Origin: Marthasterias glacialis
Taxonomy: Eukaryota > Echinodermata > Asteroidea > Forcipulatida > Asteriidae
Reading direction: 5' to 3'
Assembly: GCA_911728455.2 (NCBI GenBank)
Contig: OU452224.1
Location: 1,488,001 to 1,552,000 of the forward strand
Length of the DNA: 64,000 nucleotides
Made by a program: the position numbers and the translations under genes. The notes beneath the pieces are model-generated. The model searched no databases. It was not told the DNA's origin and saw nothing but the letters and a program-made list of their open reading frames with translations. Numbering within the stretch: the first letter of the stretch is position 1; each line of letters starts with the position of its first letter. Of this stretch, positions 37,967 through 50,900 are shown piece after piece.

Positions 37967-40900
37967 ATGGCGAGTGGAAAGCAGCTTCAACTTCGAGTGG
38001 TTGGATTATTACCTGATCCCAGCTTTCACCAGGCAAGATCATGTGCTCAGGTTTGTTCAGAGTTTCCAATATAGCGTATTTACATCTCTATCGAAATAAC
38101 TGTTTCCTGTTTGTTGGCCGTACATTACGTGTGGTCTTAAATTGTAATTTACTTCGGTCGTACTATTTACTTTTTAGCGTCAACTCGACGATTTCACGAC
38201 AACTCAAGTAAGTCAAGACAACTCAAGACAACTCCACGACAACTTGGAAATTAAGTCTATTTTTTGAGAAAAAATGATGACCAGACTTATTACATAATAA
38301 TTCTGGCAAAGAAATAGTGTTTCAAAGTAGTTTTCGCTTGCTAAATTAAGTTGTCTTGGAGTTGTCTTGAGTTGTGAAATCGTCGAGTTGACGCTTAAAT
38401 TAAGTACGACCCATTTACTTTGTTGTGGCTTCATTCAGTTCAGTTCCACTTTTTTTGTAGGCCTACTCCGTACTCGATCTACCATGTCTACAGCATTAAA
38501 AATCAAAAGTCCTTTTGTATGAATTTAAAAATATTTGGCCTTAAAAAAAAATAGGCCGAGTCCTAGTCTTAAATTTGTTAGGAAAACGTTTATTTTGGGT
38601 GTTTGATTATTTGTTTTTGCCTCATTCAATTTTCTGATTATTAATTAACAATAGATAGGCCTAGGCCTAATTACCAGTTTTGTTTTAGTTTTCAGTCCTA
38701 AAAAAGATGCCATATCCGACTGCCACTTTTCACTCATTACCCCAAACCCCCGACCCCCCCAAAAAAAAACAACAGTATCTTAATAAAAAATATGCACATG
38801 TTATGTTTTGGTCATACTAGTATAATAATATGACGAGTAAAAAAGTGTCATTCGGATTCGGCATCTTTTTCTTGCCCATTAATTATGAGACTTCAAATAA
38901 GGACATTTGCACTGAGGCCGAGTCAACAAAAACGTCACTTAAATTTACTCTTTATTGTTAGTGATTGTCATATTTTTGCTACTCATTACATGTGTTGGTC
39001 AAAATGTAGCCTGTTTCTATTACCATGGCATTACATTAGACACTCTCCTGATCTCCATTAACAGTTTCTGTAATCTCTATTTACAGTTTCTGTAAATTTC
39101 TTTTCTATTTGTGAAGGTAGGCCTAAATAAGAAAGAGAAATAATTAATATAGGCCCCTAATTCTTATCAACATTGAAGTTCAACAGTGTTGCTTACTTTT
39201 CTTAAATACATTGAAAGTTGTCTTTTACTAACAAATTTTAGTGAAATCTTTAGTGAAAGTTATAATATCATGGCAACTGATCCTGAAGTGATAGGGCTGC
39301 TAAATCTTACCTGACAGTGCTTAGTTTCTTACGATCATGATCGGTAGCCTACTTAATGTTTTAGTCATACATGTACTTAATTGTTCATGTGAAAAAGATG
39401 ATGTTACAATTGTATATTTATTTTGACAGGATCTTTATCAAAACAACCCTGACAAGTTTGCAACACCAGAGATCCAGGGTCTGCTAGAGTTTGAATGGGA
39501 GATGTATCTGAGAGATGAAAGGAAATCCCTGCGAGGAGAGACTTGGGTATTTGAAGATAAAGCCATTGCATATCTAGATGGTGATCTGATAGGTAAGTCT
39601 CACTAAACATTGCTATAGATTGTGTAGCATTTGTTTGTATCATTCATTACTCCGAAACAGTAAGTCTAAAAGATTACGCATAATTATTTGTTGTGGATTC
39701 ACATCTGATTGGCCTACATATATTGAATTCAATGTGACACTCCTAAGTATAAGTTGTCAGACATGCTAAAGTATGTAAACAACTGGGGGTTCTTTGGTGT
39801 TTTTCTTCTAAAATGTAAATGTTGGACTCTGCTTTCTGCTCTAAAATAGGTGGGCCAACAGATTTAGAGAATTGGGCAACACAGCACTGGAGCTTCAATT
39901 CTTATCGTCCAAAAGAATTGTTACTGGCATATGCTGAGGAATCATACAAAGACTACCTCAGTGGTACTGGGGTAAGTAAAGATTTATTACCCATGGGATT
40001 ATTCTGCTTATTGCATTCAAGTTCTCAAGGTTGAGTGAGGTTGTTTTTCCCAAATTAGACTGGGACCATTTCATCAAGCCTGTAAGAAGACATCTATTCC
40101 ATAGCTGCTGCTCACCGTTGGCAAAGCAAACTGCATGCCAACTTGCCAGCGGCTCTTGCAAGAAAAAGAGTTTTTATGCAAAATTGCAAATTCCTTGCCA
40201 ATGAGCTCATGCACTGTGAAGTCTTCTTGATCATTTATGAAATACTCTTTTGCATATGCACATAATTATAATATAGTAAGCACACAAATTTGCTTACTGG
40301 TAAGCAATGTGTATGAATAACAAACATTTTTTAAACCTGCAGGTTGAAGAGAGAATGTGCAATAAAATAAATCATACGGTACATTTCACCTTTAAACCAG
40401 ACCTTTATTTCCTACAGTTAATACAGATTCAATGTTTATGTTTGCTTTAACAGCACACTTTTGTTTTTCTGGATATTTCCATCAATGAGGAACCATGTCA
40501 GAGATTACTATTTGAGGTAAGTACCTTATTACACCTTAATAAAATCAATCAGAATTTTGAACTGTGGCTTTAAGGCAATGCATTCATTCTCCATTTCTGA
40601 TAGGATTTAGCCTTTGAGAAAGACAGGGTCGAAATGGGGTCTGCTTGGGTCATATTGTGAGGCCAATCTGCCATTACTACTTCCTGCATTTATACCGGGG
40701 GTCATTTGGGTTGATAAGAATTTGTCCGTGACATTAAAACGATACAATGTTAGTAAGTTCAGTGGCTGTTTTCTGATACTCAGTTTGGTAATTTGTCACA
40801 TGCATGATGAGCTTTTCATTCACATTTATCCCGGATAACTTTGATCTTTTTTCTTTATAATAAAATAGTTGTACACAGACAAATGCCCAAGAACCTGCGA

Positions 40901-42574
40901 GAACTTCCGAGCTTTGTGTACTGGTGAGAAAGGACATAAGACAGATGAGACACTTATGAAGTATCATTACAAGGACAGTATCATTCACAGAATAGTACCC
41001 AATGGTTGGCTGCAGGGTGGAGGTAAGATGATCTCAATTTATAAATTTGATTTGTAAATTTGATTTATAAATTTTTAACTGAGGGGGCTAGGGTGGACAA
41101 GGTACATATAGCTGCATGCCAGTCTGCAAGGCCTTGCAGACTTGCAGACCTCTTACAAGGGGTATACAATGTATACTTGTTATAATATTTATTTATTTTG
41201 CGCTTTTTCAAGCTAAGTGCATTACATTATTATAACAGTTGTTTATTGGGCCTTAAACATTCCTGAAACCATCTCAAGTCCTTAGGAGTATGCAACACCG
41301 GAAATCAAATGGGCACACAGGTTGCCTACCATTCACATCAAGAATCTCTACCCTCACAGGTACCCATTTACTCCTGAGTGATGACACGCAATTATAGTTA
41401 AGTACCATACTCAAGGACACAGTGTCATGACCAGGATTTGAACTCACACTCTGATGACTCAGCCACTAGAACTTGAGCTCGATGCACTAGACCGCTCGGC
41501 CACAATACACCACAATTAAGCTGCCTTTATGTTTGTGCGTGAAAAAATGTGTTAGGTTAAGGAATTGCCTACCATTCACATCAAGAATCTCTACCCTCAC
41601 AGGTACCCATTTACTCCTGAGTGATGACACGCAATTATAGTTAAGTACCATACTCAAGGACACAGTGTCATGACCAGGATTTGAACTCACACTCTGATGA
41701 CTCAGCCACTAGAACTTGAGCTCGATGCACTAGACCGCTCGGCCACAATACACCACAATTAAGCTGCCTTTATGTTTGTGCGTGAAAAAATGTGTTAGGT
41801 TAAGGAATTGCTGTTAACAACTGCAAAGACTTGTGATTCTGATATTGAGAAAAACCAGCGGTGGGTAAGCTCATTTTATAATAGCAAAACTACTTGTTGT
41901 TGAATTGCAGATATCCTGTTCGGTAAAGGTGATGGTGGAGAGGCTATTTATGGACAGTTTTTTGAAGGTAAATTACTCAATTTGTGGTTGAAACAACAAC
42001 AAATCCCAAGATTTAATTATGTCTTTATGTGTACCTTACTGTTTTTGTCATGGTGCCTTTGATAATACTGGTGTGAAGATTGAGGGCCAATTGATTCACT
42101 TTTGTGTATGTTCTTTATCATTATAGATGAGAACTACTCAGTCAAGCACACTTCACGAGGTATACTAGGTATGGCCAATCAAGGAAGACATACCAATGGC
42201 TCTCAGTACTACGTCACGTTCCAACCAGCTCCTTGGATGGACACTAAATATGTAGCATTCGGGTAAGTACAGTTCATATCATTATCAGAAAAAGAATAGA
42301 TAACAACATTGAGGTTTTGAATTGGTTGTAGATGTTGACTTATGTTTCTGATTGACATCCAGGGGGAAAAAAAACTCCAGCAATCCCTGCTACAAATGCT
42401 TTATGAGAATTATTTCAGAGTTCTAATTATATCTAATTGTTGTGGCTTTATTATGTCTCCAGGAAGCTGATCGAAGGTACGCATTTACTGGACTTCCTAG
42501 AGCAACAAGAGACTTATAACGAGCGTCCCAAGAAAGAATGCAAAGTTGTTGATTGTGGAGTATTTCAACCGTGA
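37967..42574 (+). CDS. PPIL6: Peptidyl-prolyl isomerase-like 6 (cyclophilin family)
   Basis: A divergent cyclophilin-domain protein. Exons: 37967-38050, 39430-39592, 39850-39971, 40454-40516, 40869-41022, 41911-41967, 42127-42262, 42463-42574; 891 nt, 296 aa (human about 311). The N-terminal ~120 residues are the family-specific region ([35 protein letters not shown]). The cyclophilin fold follows, from [10 protein letters not shown] to the stop, including [52 protein letters not shown] and [15 protein letters not shown]. Against cyclophilin A the catalytic Arg (HRI), the Gln of QGG and the Trp of PWMD are kept, but Phe60, Phe113 and His126 appear as Trp, Tyr and Tyr. Isomerase activity may therefore be weak or altered. 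All junctions are GT-AG and in phase. The start ATG (AAAATGGCG) directly precedes the conserved region. Introns carry a MITE and a SINE duplication. It is divergent from CRYL1 and convergent with SNX3. Confidence 0.96.
38147..38420. mobile_element. hAT-like MITE with 8-bp target duplication
   Basis: Terminal inverted repeats CGGTCGTACT (left, from 38155) and GGGTCGTACT (right, ending 38412) are flanked by the identical octamer ATTTACTT at 38147-38154 and 38413-38420. Longer inner inverted repeats share GCGTCAACTCGACGATTTCA and runs of GACAACTCAA. An 8-bp duplication points to the hAT superfamily. Non-coding; it lies in PPIL6 intron 1. The intact duplication suggests a fairly recent insertion. 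Confidence 0.85.
41190..41503 (-). mobile_element. tRNA-derived SINE, first copy
   Basis: On the minus strand the head reads GTGGCCGAGCGGTCTAGTGC (A box, tRNA-Ser/Leu-like). A B box GAGTTCAAATCCTGGTCATG follows about 60 bp on. The body then has the words GTGTCCTTGAG and GAGTAAATGGGTACC, typical of deuterostome tRNA SINEs. The tail reaches about 41190 (AAAAAGCGCAAAATAAAT on the minus strand). It lies in PPIL6 intron 5, antisense to the gene. Confidence 0.75.
41322..41807. repeat. Perfect 243-bp tandem duplication including the SINE head
   Basis: Bases 41322-41564 are repeated at 41565-41807 without any difference that I can see. The unit holds the head-proximal half of the SINE plus about 61 bp of flank. 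The second copy therefore carries a second set of A and B boxes (head near 41746). Identity over 243 bp means a very recent duplication or an assembly artefact. Confidence 0.9.
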
Positions 42575-45500
42575 TCTTGACGTATAGTCCCTATGTACAT
42601 ATTCTTTGACAAGTAAACCGACCAAAGCTTTTTATAAAATCATCAAATTGTAATCTTTTTTTTTATTTTATCGTTAGAATTTATTTTTCAACCCAGTCTA
42701 TGTACCTTAAAAAAACACTGCGAAATGAAATTTTGGTTATACAGTAAATGCTTTTTGAAATAATAGACCTCATGCATTGACGTATGGAAAAGCACATTAA
42801 TATATGCGTGGCATACATGATCAGCCAATGAGCTGCCTTCTTTTGACCTCTAGCTGAGTGCGCCCAGCTCAAATAACATCATGTGCATATTAAAGGGTCT
42901 GCTGCAGGCCTGATACTTCATTGGTGTAAGTTTTTCATCAGTAAAGTCACCTCTGTGATGGAAAAGTAAATTTCTAATAGAACATTTCAAAGTGCACCAA
43001 GGCATTGACCAGGGGCATGGAGGCGATTGTCTTTGTTGCCTTCTCTCCATATATCAGGCCTGTGATTTAATTTTTTTAATTTTATATAAAGACAAGGTAC
43101 CTTTCCCAACAAAACAAAAGACTTGATAATTAAATAACTGAAATGGGCATGTCTTAAAATATGTCAGCTTTCAAGCAACCCTGTAATTAAGTGAAACCGC
43201 AGTTTCCTAAATATTTAACGAACAAACTTTGAGTACATTTTGTCCCATTTTACATTGATTAACATCCATTCCCAAGATTTCAAATTGTATCTTCATTGAA
43301 TATTTTCATTGACTGCAGCCTAGTACATTGTAATCAACCACAGCATTGGCTGAAATGACATTGGCCAAACTTTACAACTTTCCATGTCAATATTGTGCTA
43401 AATGCTTTGAAAGATTTACAACCCACTTTTGTTTAAAAGAGATTATCATCGTTGTAAATAGTTTGTTTTGAGTTCATAATTAACTTCAAAGACAATTTAA
43501 CTATGATGTGTACAGTTTAAAATAAACACGTTGGTTTGGAAGAAACTCAGTTTTCCTCGTTTATCAAATTTTCTTTAAATATATTGGATTATCAAGGTTT
43601 CATTGTAGTTGACTTCACTTCGTTTGTATTTACTATTATAAATATCCATATTCATTTGGACAACGGTGATCACACACATGAAGGAATTTATACACGCATT
43701 TTCCAATCAATGTACAATATCAGTTAAAGCAATTTTAATTTTCTGTCATTGATTCATTACATATACATGAAGATATATCGAACAAAAATCCAAAACAAAT
43801 TGCTTATAAGAGATCTGGATAGAAAATTGTAATTTCAGTAAATGTGTTTCGAGGAAAGTTGTTTGGCCGAGATGGGCCCATGGTTTTATGTGTTTTCTTT
43901 TTTCTTTTTTCTAGGTTTAATTTATTAAGGTTTGCAGTAACGCCATGTAAATTAAAATAATTTGTGAGTTGTGGTTCTGTGACATCATCTTCTACCTGGA
44001 CAAATTGAGAAGGCAAAATCAAACTGCAGTGTTAGCTGAATTTATTAAAAATAAAAACATTCACTTGAAATGTCCAGCAGATAGTCAACAGCAAAAGTAA
44101 ACAAAAGGATAATTTCCTCATTCTAGGCTACTGTTAATACAACTGTAAAAGAATTGCTCACAAAAACATCATTTGATCAAAATTATTCACAAAACTGTCG
44201 TCTAATGATTTTGATCCTCAAAGATATCTGTGTAGGAAAAACTGATAGAAAATAAACAGTATAAACTAATTATACAATACATGTATTTTTGATCATCAAC
44301 TTTTAAAAGGCGTGTTTTTTTCACCAGGCAGAATGCCTTCATAGACAGCCTTTGTTTCTCAGTCTTCACACATCATGTGACAAATTACTGCATTGACACA
44401 CAGTCAAGCTAGGGGAGCCTGGTGAATGCTTTTTGCAGATGATTTCAAATTAGATAACGCTGTAGATAATTTGTAGGTTTTTCCTGTAATGTCCAGCATT
44501 TTGATTGACATACTATGCGAACTGAGGGATTGCTTCAGAAAGAGAAGTACATATTTAGGGTACAAATTTGTAAATGTGGGGTGTGGGGAGTATGGACACT
44601 TTTGCCATAACATTGGTTAATGCATTTTACAATAGACTCAAAACGATACACAAATAAAGTCCAATATGTACACGCTTGAATCTAAATGAAAATTGCATTT
44701 GAACTTACTCTTGAGGCTTCATTTCCAATATACAGAATGAAGTATTTAATTTACAATTTAATCATTTATTTCGCATCAACCTTTTCAATGACCTTCACTC
44801 TACTAAAATCCAGACATGAAAGCTTGACGAATCTGACGATGGGAACTGATGAAATTCCAGCCTACTGCCTATTTCATTTATGTATACTTTTTTGGTGTCA
44901 TTACAACTAAATTCATCTTAATAATCATTTCTATACAAAGGTGAAAAATACAGCCAGTATAATCAGAAGCTTGCTTAAATACATGTATGCTAAAACAGAA
45001 ATTCAACTTGTCATAAAAGTAAATTTTCTAATTTTATTCTAGATGCATAAAATGTCAAAAACATATAGTACACAATTAAATGCAGTCCATTATAAAATAT
45101 CATACTCCTCAGGCGCTATTTTTTTAAATATTTTTTTCTTCAAGCGTTAGCAGTTTTTGGTATAATACTGGTGATATTAAAAGAATATTAAGCCATCACA
45201 GAGTGATTGTGCCCCCATGCACACCCACAGAGGGAGCTACTGTATAAATTTCACCTAGCATGCATCGTCTTTCGCTCGGCCCGTCAGTCTCCCTTTGGTT
45301 TTTAAGGTGAGCTGTGGAATGAGAGAAGCATTGTCCAAGGAATAATGTAGACCTGTTTACATGCACTGATCTGCGAACGCCAGAGCCTGATTTAATGGTT
45401 CTAAATGGCCCCAGACAATCACTGTAATTGGTTTAGTACTATGGTATGATTTTAGCTTTGAATTATTTAGCTGGTTAATGCTATTTAAGCTTGATCAGCA

Positions 45501-47971
45501 GCTGTTCTGTCCTCCTTGCCATAAAATAGTAGCAAACCAACATGCTTTTCTAACAGTCTCATGTGATATTGCTATCAAAGTCCCCATGCATCTAGAACTA
45601 AAGTTTATAATAAAATGAGCCTCTGGTGGACATGTACAGGCTTTTATAATTCATTGATGAATGAATGTCATGAATCGTTTGCATCTTTGAAACTAAGGCA
45701 ATTTGAACTACAACAAATACAGGGGTTGTTAATCTTGTAGCTATCTTTAGAAAGAACAAATAACAAGCAAGCTCAACTTGAGTTATGTTATATATGATGC
45801 ATTTAATTTCTGTTAACCAACGGTTAAACTAAACTACATGTAAACCAATTATAGTACAGTATTCTTGAGAGTAAACCAGTCGATTACAGAAGAAAAAAAA
45901 AATCAGAACATAGACTATACATCATCTTCCTACTCATGTGAGATTTTCACAATGGGTGGAAAATACATGTAAAAACAATTTAACAGATAAAATAATTAAT
46001 ATAATTTTAACTATCTAGTTAATTCAAAGTCTGAATAGAAGGGGTCATTGTTGATAAAAATTTGTTTGCAAAAGAATGTATGTTTACTGATGTGTACAAA
46101 TGTACACTGTGCATGTGTAAAATGTATGGTAAGATTATGGATGCATTCGTTATACCAACACATTCATTAACACTATAATCACTTGTTTCTAAACTATTTT
46201 CAAATCATCATAAATCATAACTGCCACAGTTTGTTCCATAAACCGCAAAACTTTAATTAAACATGTTAAACATCAGTTTGTAATTTCATTACAGACTTCA
46301 AAAGGAGGAGTATGTCTTATCTTAGAGGTGTCCGCTCATTGCTGGACAATTCCGTGCATTGAATTCTTACCACTGACCTAAATCTAGAAAAACCTTTCAT
46401 GAACAAGGAGATCTGCAAATAATCACCATGTGCGCTCAATAGCTGACTTACCAGGTAAATTTTCATTGTTTGCGTAGTTACGAGCATGCACACATTTCCT
46501 AGAACAATGGATTTACCTGGTAAGTCTGCTGTCACCTTGTGTCCTTAAAAGTCTCTCATTAAGAGGCCCATCCCAGCATTATAATGCTGTCAATGCTGTC
46601 AATGGTATTTGTTTTGTTAATTATAACCACCTGACCTTTGCAGACCTCACTGTTTAATGCATCACATTTAGATTAGGTCAAATAGGAAATAAGCTGAATT
46701 CTGAAAGTTTAAGTTTATTTCAATAAGCTTTTGTCTTTGATTTGTAGTGTTTTTCAACCAAACATTGTTAAAATGTCATGATGAAAATCTATTTGACAAG
46801 CGATGGGTTTTGTAATTAATTTTTTTTAAATCTGTACAAATCAACAAAAACTTCAAACTAAAAAAAATATATAAAGAGTGTAAACCAAGAAAGAAGACGG
46901 GGAAAAAACTATGGATGGCAAAAAAGAATTTATAGTATTTATATAAGCTGTGTTTTTGACATTTTTCAAAACGAGATATTCTATGTGCATATTCCTGCAT
47001 GTGATTTTAAAAGTTTCCATGACAATGTACTTAACATTTGTAATAAACATGTTAATATAAGTAAACCTTTTTTTTACACAAGGAATCAATTTGGATTTAC
47101 TTTTATATTAAGGAAAATAAGCTGAATATATTTGCCACATGTACAATGCAGGTGCTTGATACAATGTTGTTAGTTTCATTGTGCTTTGTTTTTACAATTT
47201 TTAACTGCATGTTATCTACAGAAACTTATGTGAAAACTTACACATGTTTTTCAGAATCAGAATAGTTTTTAAAGAATGATGTACACTGTAGGGGTATTTA
47301 AAAAATGTGCAGTTTACTTTGATTTGTTTTGTATTTTCCATAAGTCAAAAGCTCATTGCTTCAAAATCTCTCAAATGATGAATACATTATGACAATGAAG
47401 AATAATGATTATTATAGACAATACCTAATGTGTTTAGGAGATGAGTGTTGATGTCATCAGCTTTATAGCAAAAAATTGTCAAAAAATCATTTATTTTTGA
47501 AATATTGAATGAGTATTTGTAGTTAGAAGGCGGCAGTGCACGAGACCTTTAGCCAAAAATTTGGGAGTAGGGCTGGCAAGGAAAAGGACCGTCCCATGTG
47601 TAGAACAGTTTAAATAACTATCATGTGTATAGGGAATATGACAAACATGGCTGCAGCATAAAGGTCTACATGTACTTGCTACAAAAAGGCATTTATTTAT
47701 TTGATTAACCAAGGAGTGCTAAAATGTGTTCACCCTCACCACATCCCCAAAATCTAGTTAACAATCAAAATACAGGTTTGTCAATGACTATACTGTACAA
47801 GTGTACATTGTTGTCCTCAATTTATGGACGACATGTTGGGAGAAAATCCCAGACAAATAATTGTTGTATCTCTACGATACTTCATACAAAAAGAAACTGA
47901 TGATACAACCTGCACATACACAAGTCCTACAAACTCTTGGGGTGGACGTTATGCAGCCCAGTCAAGTTTTT
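42575..47971. other. Convergent spacer, PPIL6 and SNX3 3' regions; no other gene seen
   Basis: About 5.4 kb, strongly AT-rich, between the two stop codons. It probably contains both 3' untranslated regions; a TTTATT at about 47,490 could be the SNX3 poly(A) signal on the minus strand. An isolated 16-bp inverted repeat, GACTTACCAGGTAAAT at 46445-46460 against ATTTACCTGGTAAGTC at 46511-46526, is present. No open frame has a known domain. Confidence 0.5.
43521..43526 (+). terminator. Possible PPIL6 poly(A) signal
   Basis: AATAAA about 0.95 kb after the PPIL6 stop. No closer canonical hexamer is obvious, but variant signals nearer the stop cannot be excluded. Confidence 0.35.
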
Positions 47972-50900
47972 CTATGTGGTGCGTATTTTCCCTGCCACGT
48001 AGTTTTTATCTATGACTGGCTCCTGAAGAAACATGTGTAGGCAGCGCTCGCTTTGAGCGAGAGGATGGCCTGAAATTCTGAATCGTGCAAAGAAAAGTGC
48101 AAAATTATTTATCATTCCTTTAAGAATTTCAGAAGCTGTCTGCAGAGTTGTCATGGTTTGCCTTTATTTAAACAATCGTAGGCAAACATGATATGTGCTA
48201 CAAAACTAACAAATGCAGCTCAACTTGTCTGTTTTTTATTTTATAAGTCAAAGTTCCACTGTTTAGTATATCAGTTTATCTATGTAAGTTGATGAAAGTG
48301 ATTTCCATAAAGACTAAGCATGATTGAATCTCATTTTTTTAATAGAAGCATAAAGTACTCACTTGTTTATAAATGATTCAAGGCCTTGACGTCGATTCTC
48401 AATGAAGCCATCTTCAAAAATACCATCATCATTTCTAAAAGGCAACTGTAACTTCAATGCTTTACCAGGTAATGGTGGAACTACAATCTAAGAAAAGGAA
48501 ACAGTGCAATTTTAATTTAAGTCATTCTTCCAATAAGCAAATCTCAAATTGAAAAACGATATGAAATCATTCAACACTAAGGGAAAAAGAGCAAGTACTA
48601 CATTTCTTTTCAAAAGAGACTTTGGAGAATTTGACTGTGTGGGACTCAAACCACAATACATTTAACCTAGAGGCTTGAATAGATTTGTAGATTAAAAATG
48701 TGCAGAACTATAATGCAATCCTAATGATAAAACTCACCTAAAAGTTATTCTTTTGTTCACTCAGTCTCGTAGTTGAACTTAAGCTATTACAAGTAATTAT
48801 GAGCGGACATTCTAGCAACACAATGTGCCTAAGAGCATATTATTAACTTAACACACCTCTGGAATATCTTATTTTAGACAAGAAGTTAAAATAACAAGCC
48901 AGTGAACTAGACACTAAGCTTCTACTTAAATGAAACACACAAGCCATACCTTGCTGTCTCTTTCTAGCTCATTCCTAAGCCACTCAAAATCACTGTATCT
49001 CCGTCGAACAGAGGATTCTTTCAGCTTGAAAACAGGAAGGTTGGTCTGTGGGAAAAGAGCATCAATTGTGTCAATGTTCATGTAGCAGCATGAATTTTTT
49101 ACAAAGCAAACAATATTTTTATCATTTTATTGCCGAAACATTTCTCCAAGGTACTTACGCTTAAGTCTTCAACCACAAAAGACGAGTAAATACTACGCGG
49201 ATAGCCAGTCAATGCAGGATACCAGCTGTGCTATGTAAGATGTTACATTGCTCATGATTGGTTTTTAGCACAGCATAGTATCCTGTGTTGACTGCGTAAA
49301 ACAATATGTAACTCAGGGCATCAGCAAACAGACTTGAACGTAAACGCTGGGCTTAAAAAATGACAGACTGCAAGGGTTTTAGTCCCCCAAAAAGCATCGA
49401 TTTTGAGGACAAAAAATGATCACGAGAACAATTAAATGCCAATTATATCATCAGTGATATCTTGAGAAGCCAGTAGGCGATTTTCAAGCGATTTTTGTCA
49501 TGTCCTTGTCTTTTTGGCCAATTTTGTGCAAAAAAATGTAGCAATAGCCCATTTGCATTAACTCTAGAAAATATCCCTGGGGCGCTAGTACGATCGATAA
49601 TGTCAAAATCTCAAAAAAAAAGAGTTCAGCGCCCCAGTTACTGGGCCTAGGCATAACGCTATGTCATGATCAATCAATTTTATTGGAAACCATTCAAGAA
49701 TTTGTTTCCTACTTCTGATTCACTTAACTGACTCTCATCGCATCGCTTGTCATCATTAGCCCCATAAATAGTGCAATCACGCTGGAATACCTCCACTTCT
49801 TGGCCCCCAGATACCCAACTTTGTCCCTCAATGATCGCTCGATTGTTCATTGCCATGTTTGCCAGAGAGTCTGGAGTACATTTTTAGATTTGCCATGCCC
49901 ATATGCAATAAAGTCTTTTGGTGGAATGTTATGAACTAGACCCAGTAACTGGGGCGCTGTACTCCTTTTTTGAAATTTTTGACATTATCTGTCGTACTAG
50001 CGCCCCAGTCCGTGGTATATATGGAAAGTGCTCCGATTCGGAGTCCGAAGCGGTTTTTTTCTGAATCAGTTACAAAATTGTCAAAATTGCAACAAGGACT
50101 CGACAGAATTGCTTGAAAATCGCCTACTGGCTTCTCCAAGTATCTACGGTGAAATAAAATGCAGTTAATTGTACTCACGATCATTTTTGGTCCTCCAAAT
50201 CGATGATTTTTAGCCCACTATCACGCATATATCAAATTTGCCGTTAGAATCGCCATTTTGAATGTGATACTCAACGACCGTTTCCTTATGTCTAAAACGC
50301 TGCGAGGATTGCGTGTTCGCTGAGGCCCTGACTTTCATATTGTTTACCGCCCAGTCAACGCAGGATACCAGGCTGTGTGTAGCGCCAATGTTCACTGATG
50401 CCCTGACATTCATATTGATTTGCGTAGTCAATGCAGGATACCAGCTGTGTAGCCTGGTATCCTGCGTTGACTGCGCAAATCAATATGAATGTCAGGGCAT
50501 CAGCGAACATTGGCGCTACACACAGCCTGGTATCCTGCGTTGACTGCGCGGAAAACAATATGAAAGTCAGGGCCTCATCGAACACGCAATCCTCGCAGCG
50601 TTTTAGACATAAGGAAACGGTCGTTGAGTATCACATTCAAAATGGCGATTCTAACGGCAAATTTGATATAATATGCGTGATAGTGGGCTAAAAATCATCG
50701 ATTTGGAGGACCAAAAATGATCGTGAGTACAATTAACTGCATTTTATTTCACCGTAGATACTTGGAGAAGCCAGTAGGCGATTTTCAAGCAATTCTGTCG
50801 AGTCCTTGTTGCAATTTTGACAATTTTGTAACTGATTCAGAAAAAAACCGCTTCGGACTCCGAATCGGAGCACTTTCCATATATACCACGGACTGGGGCG

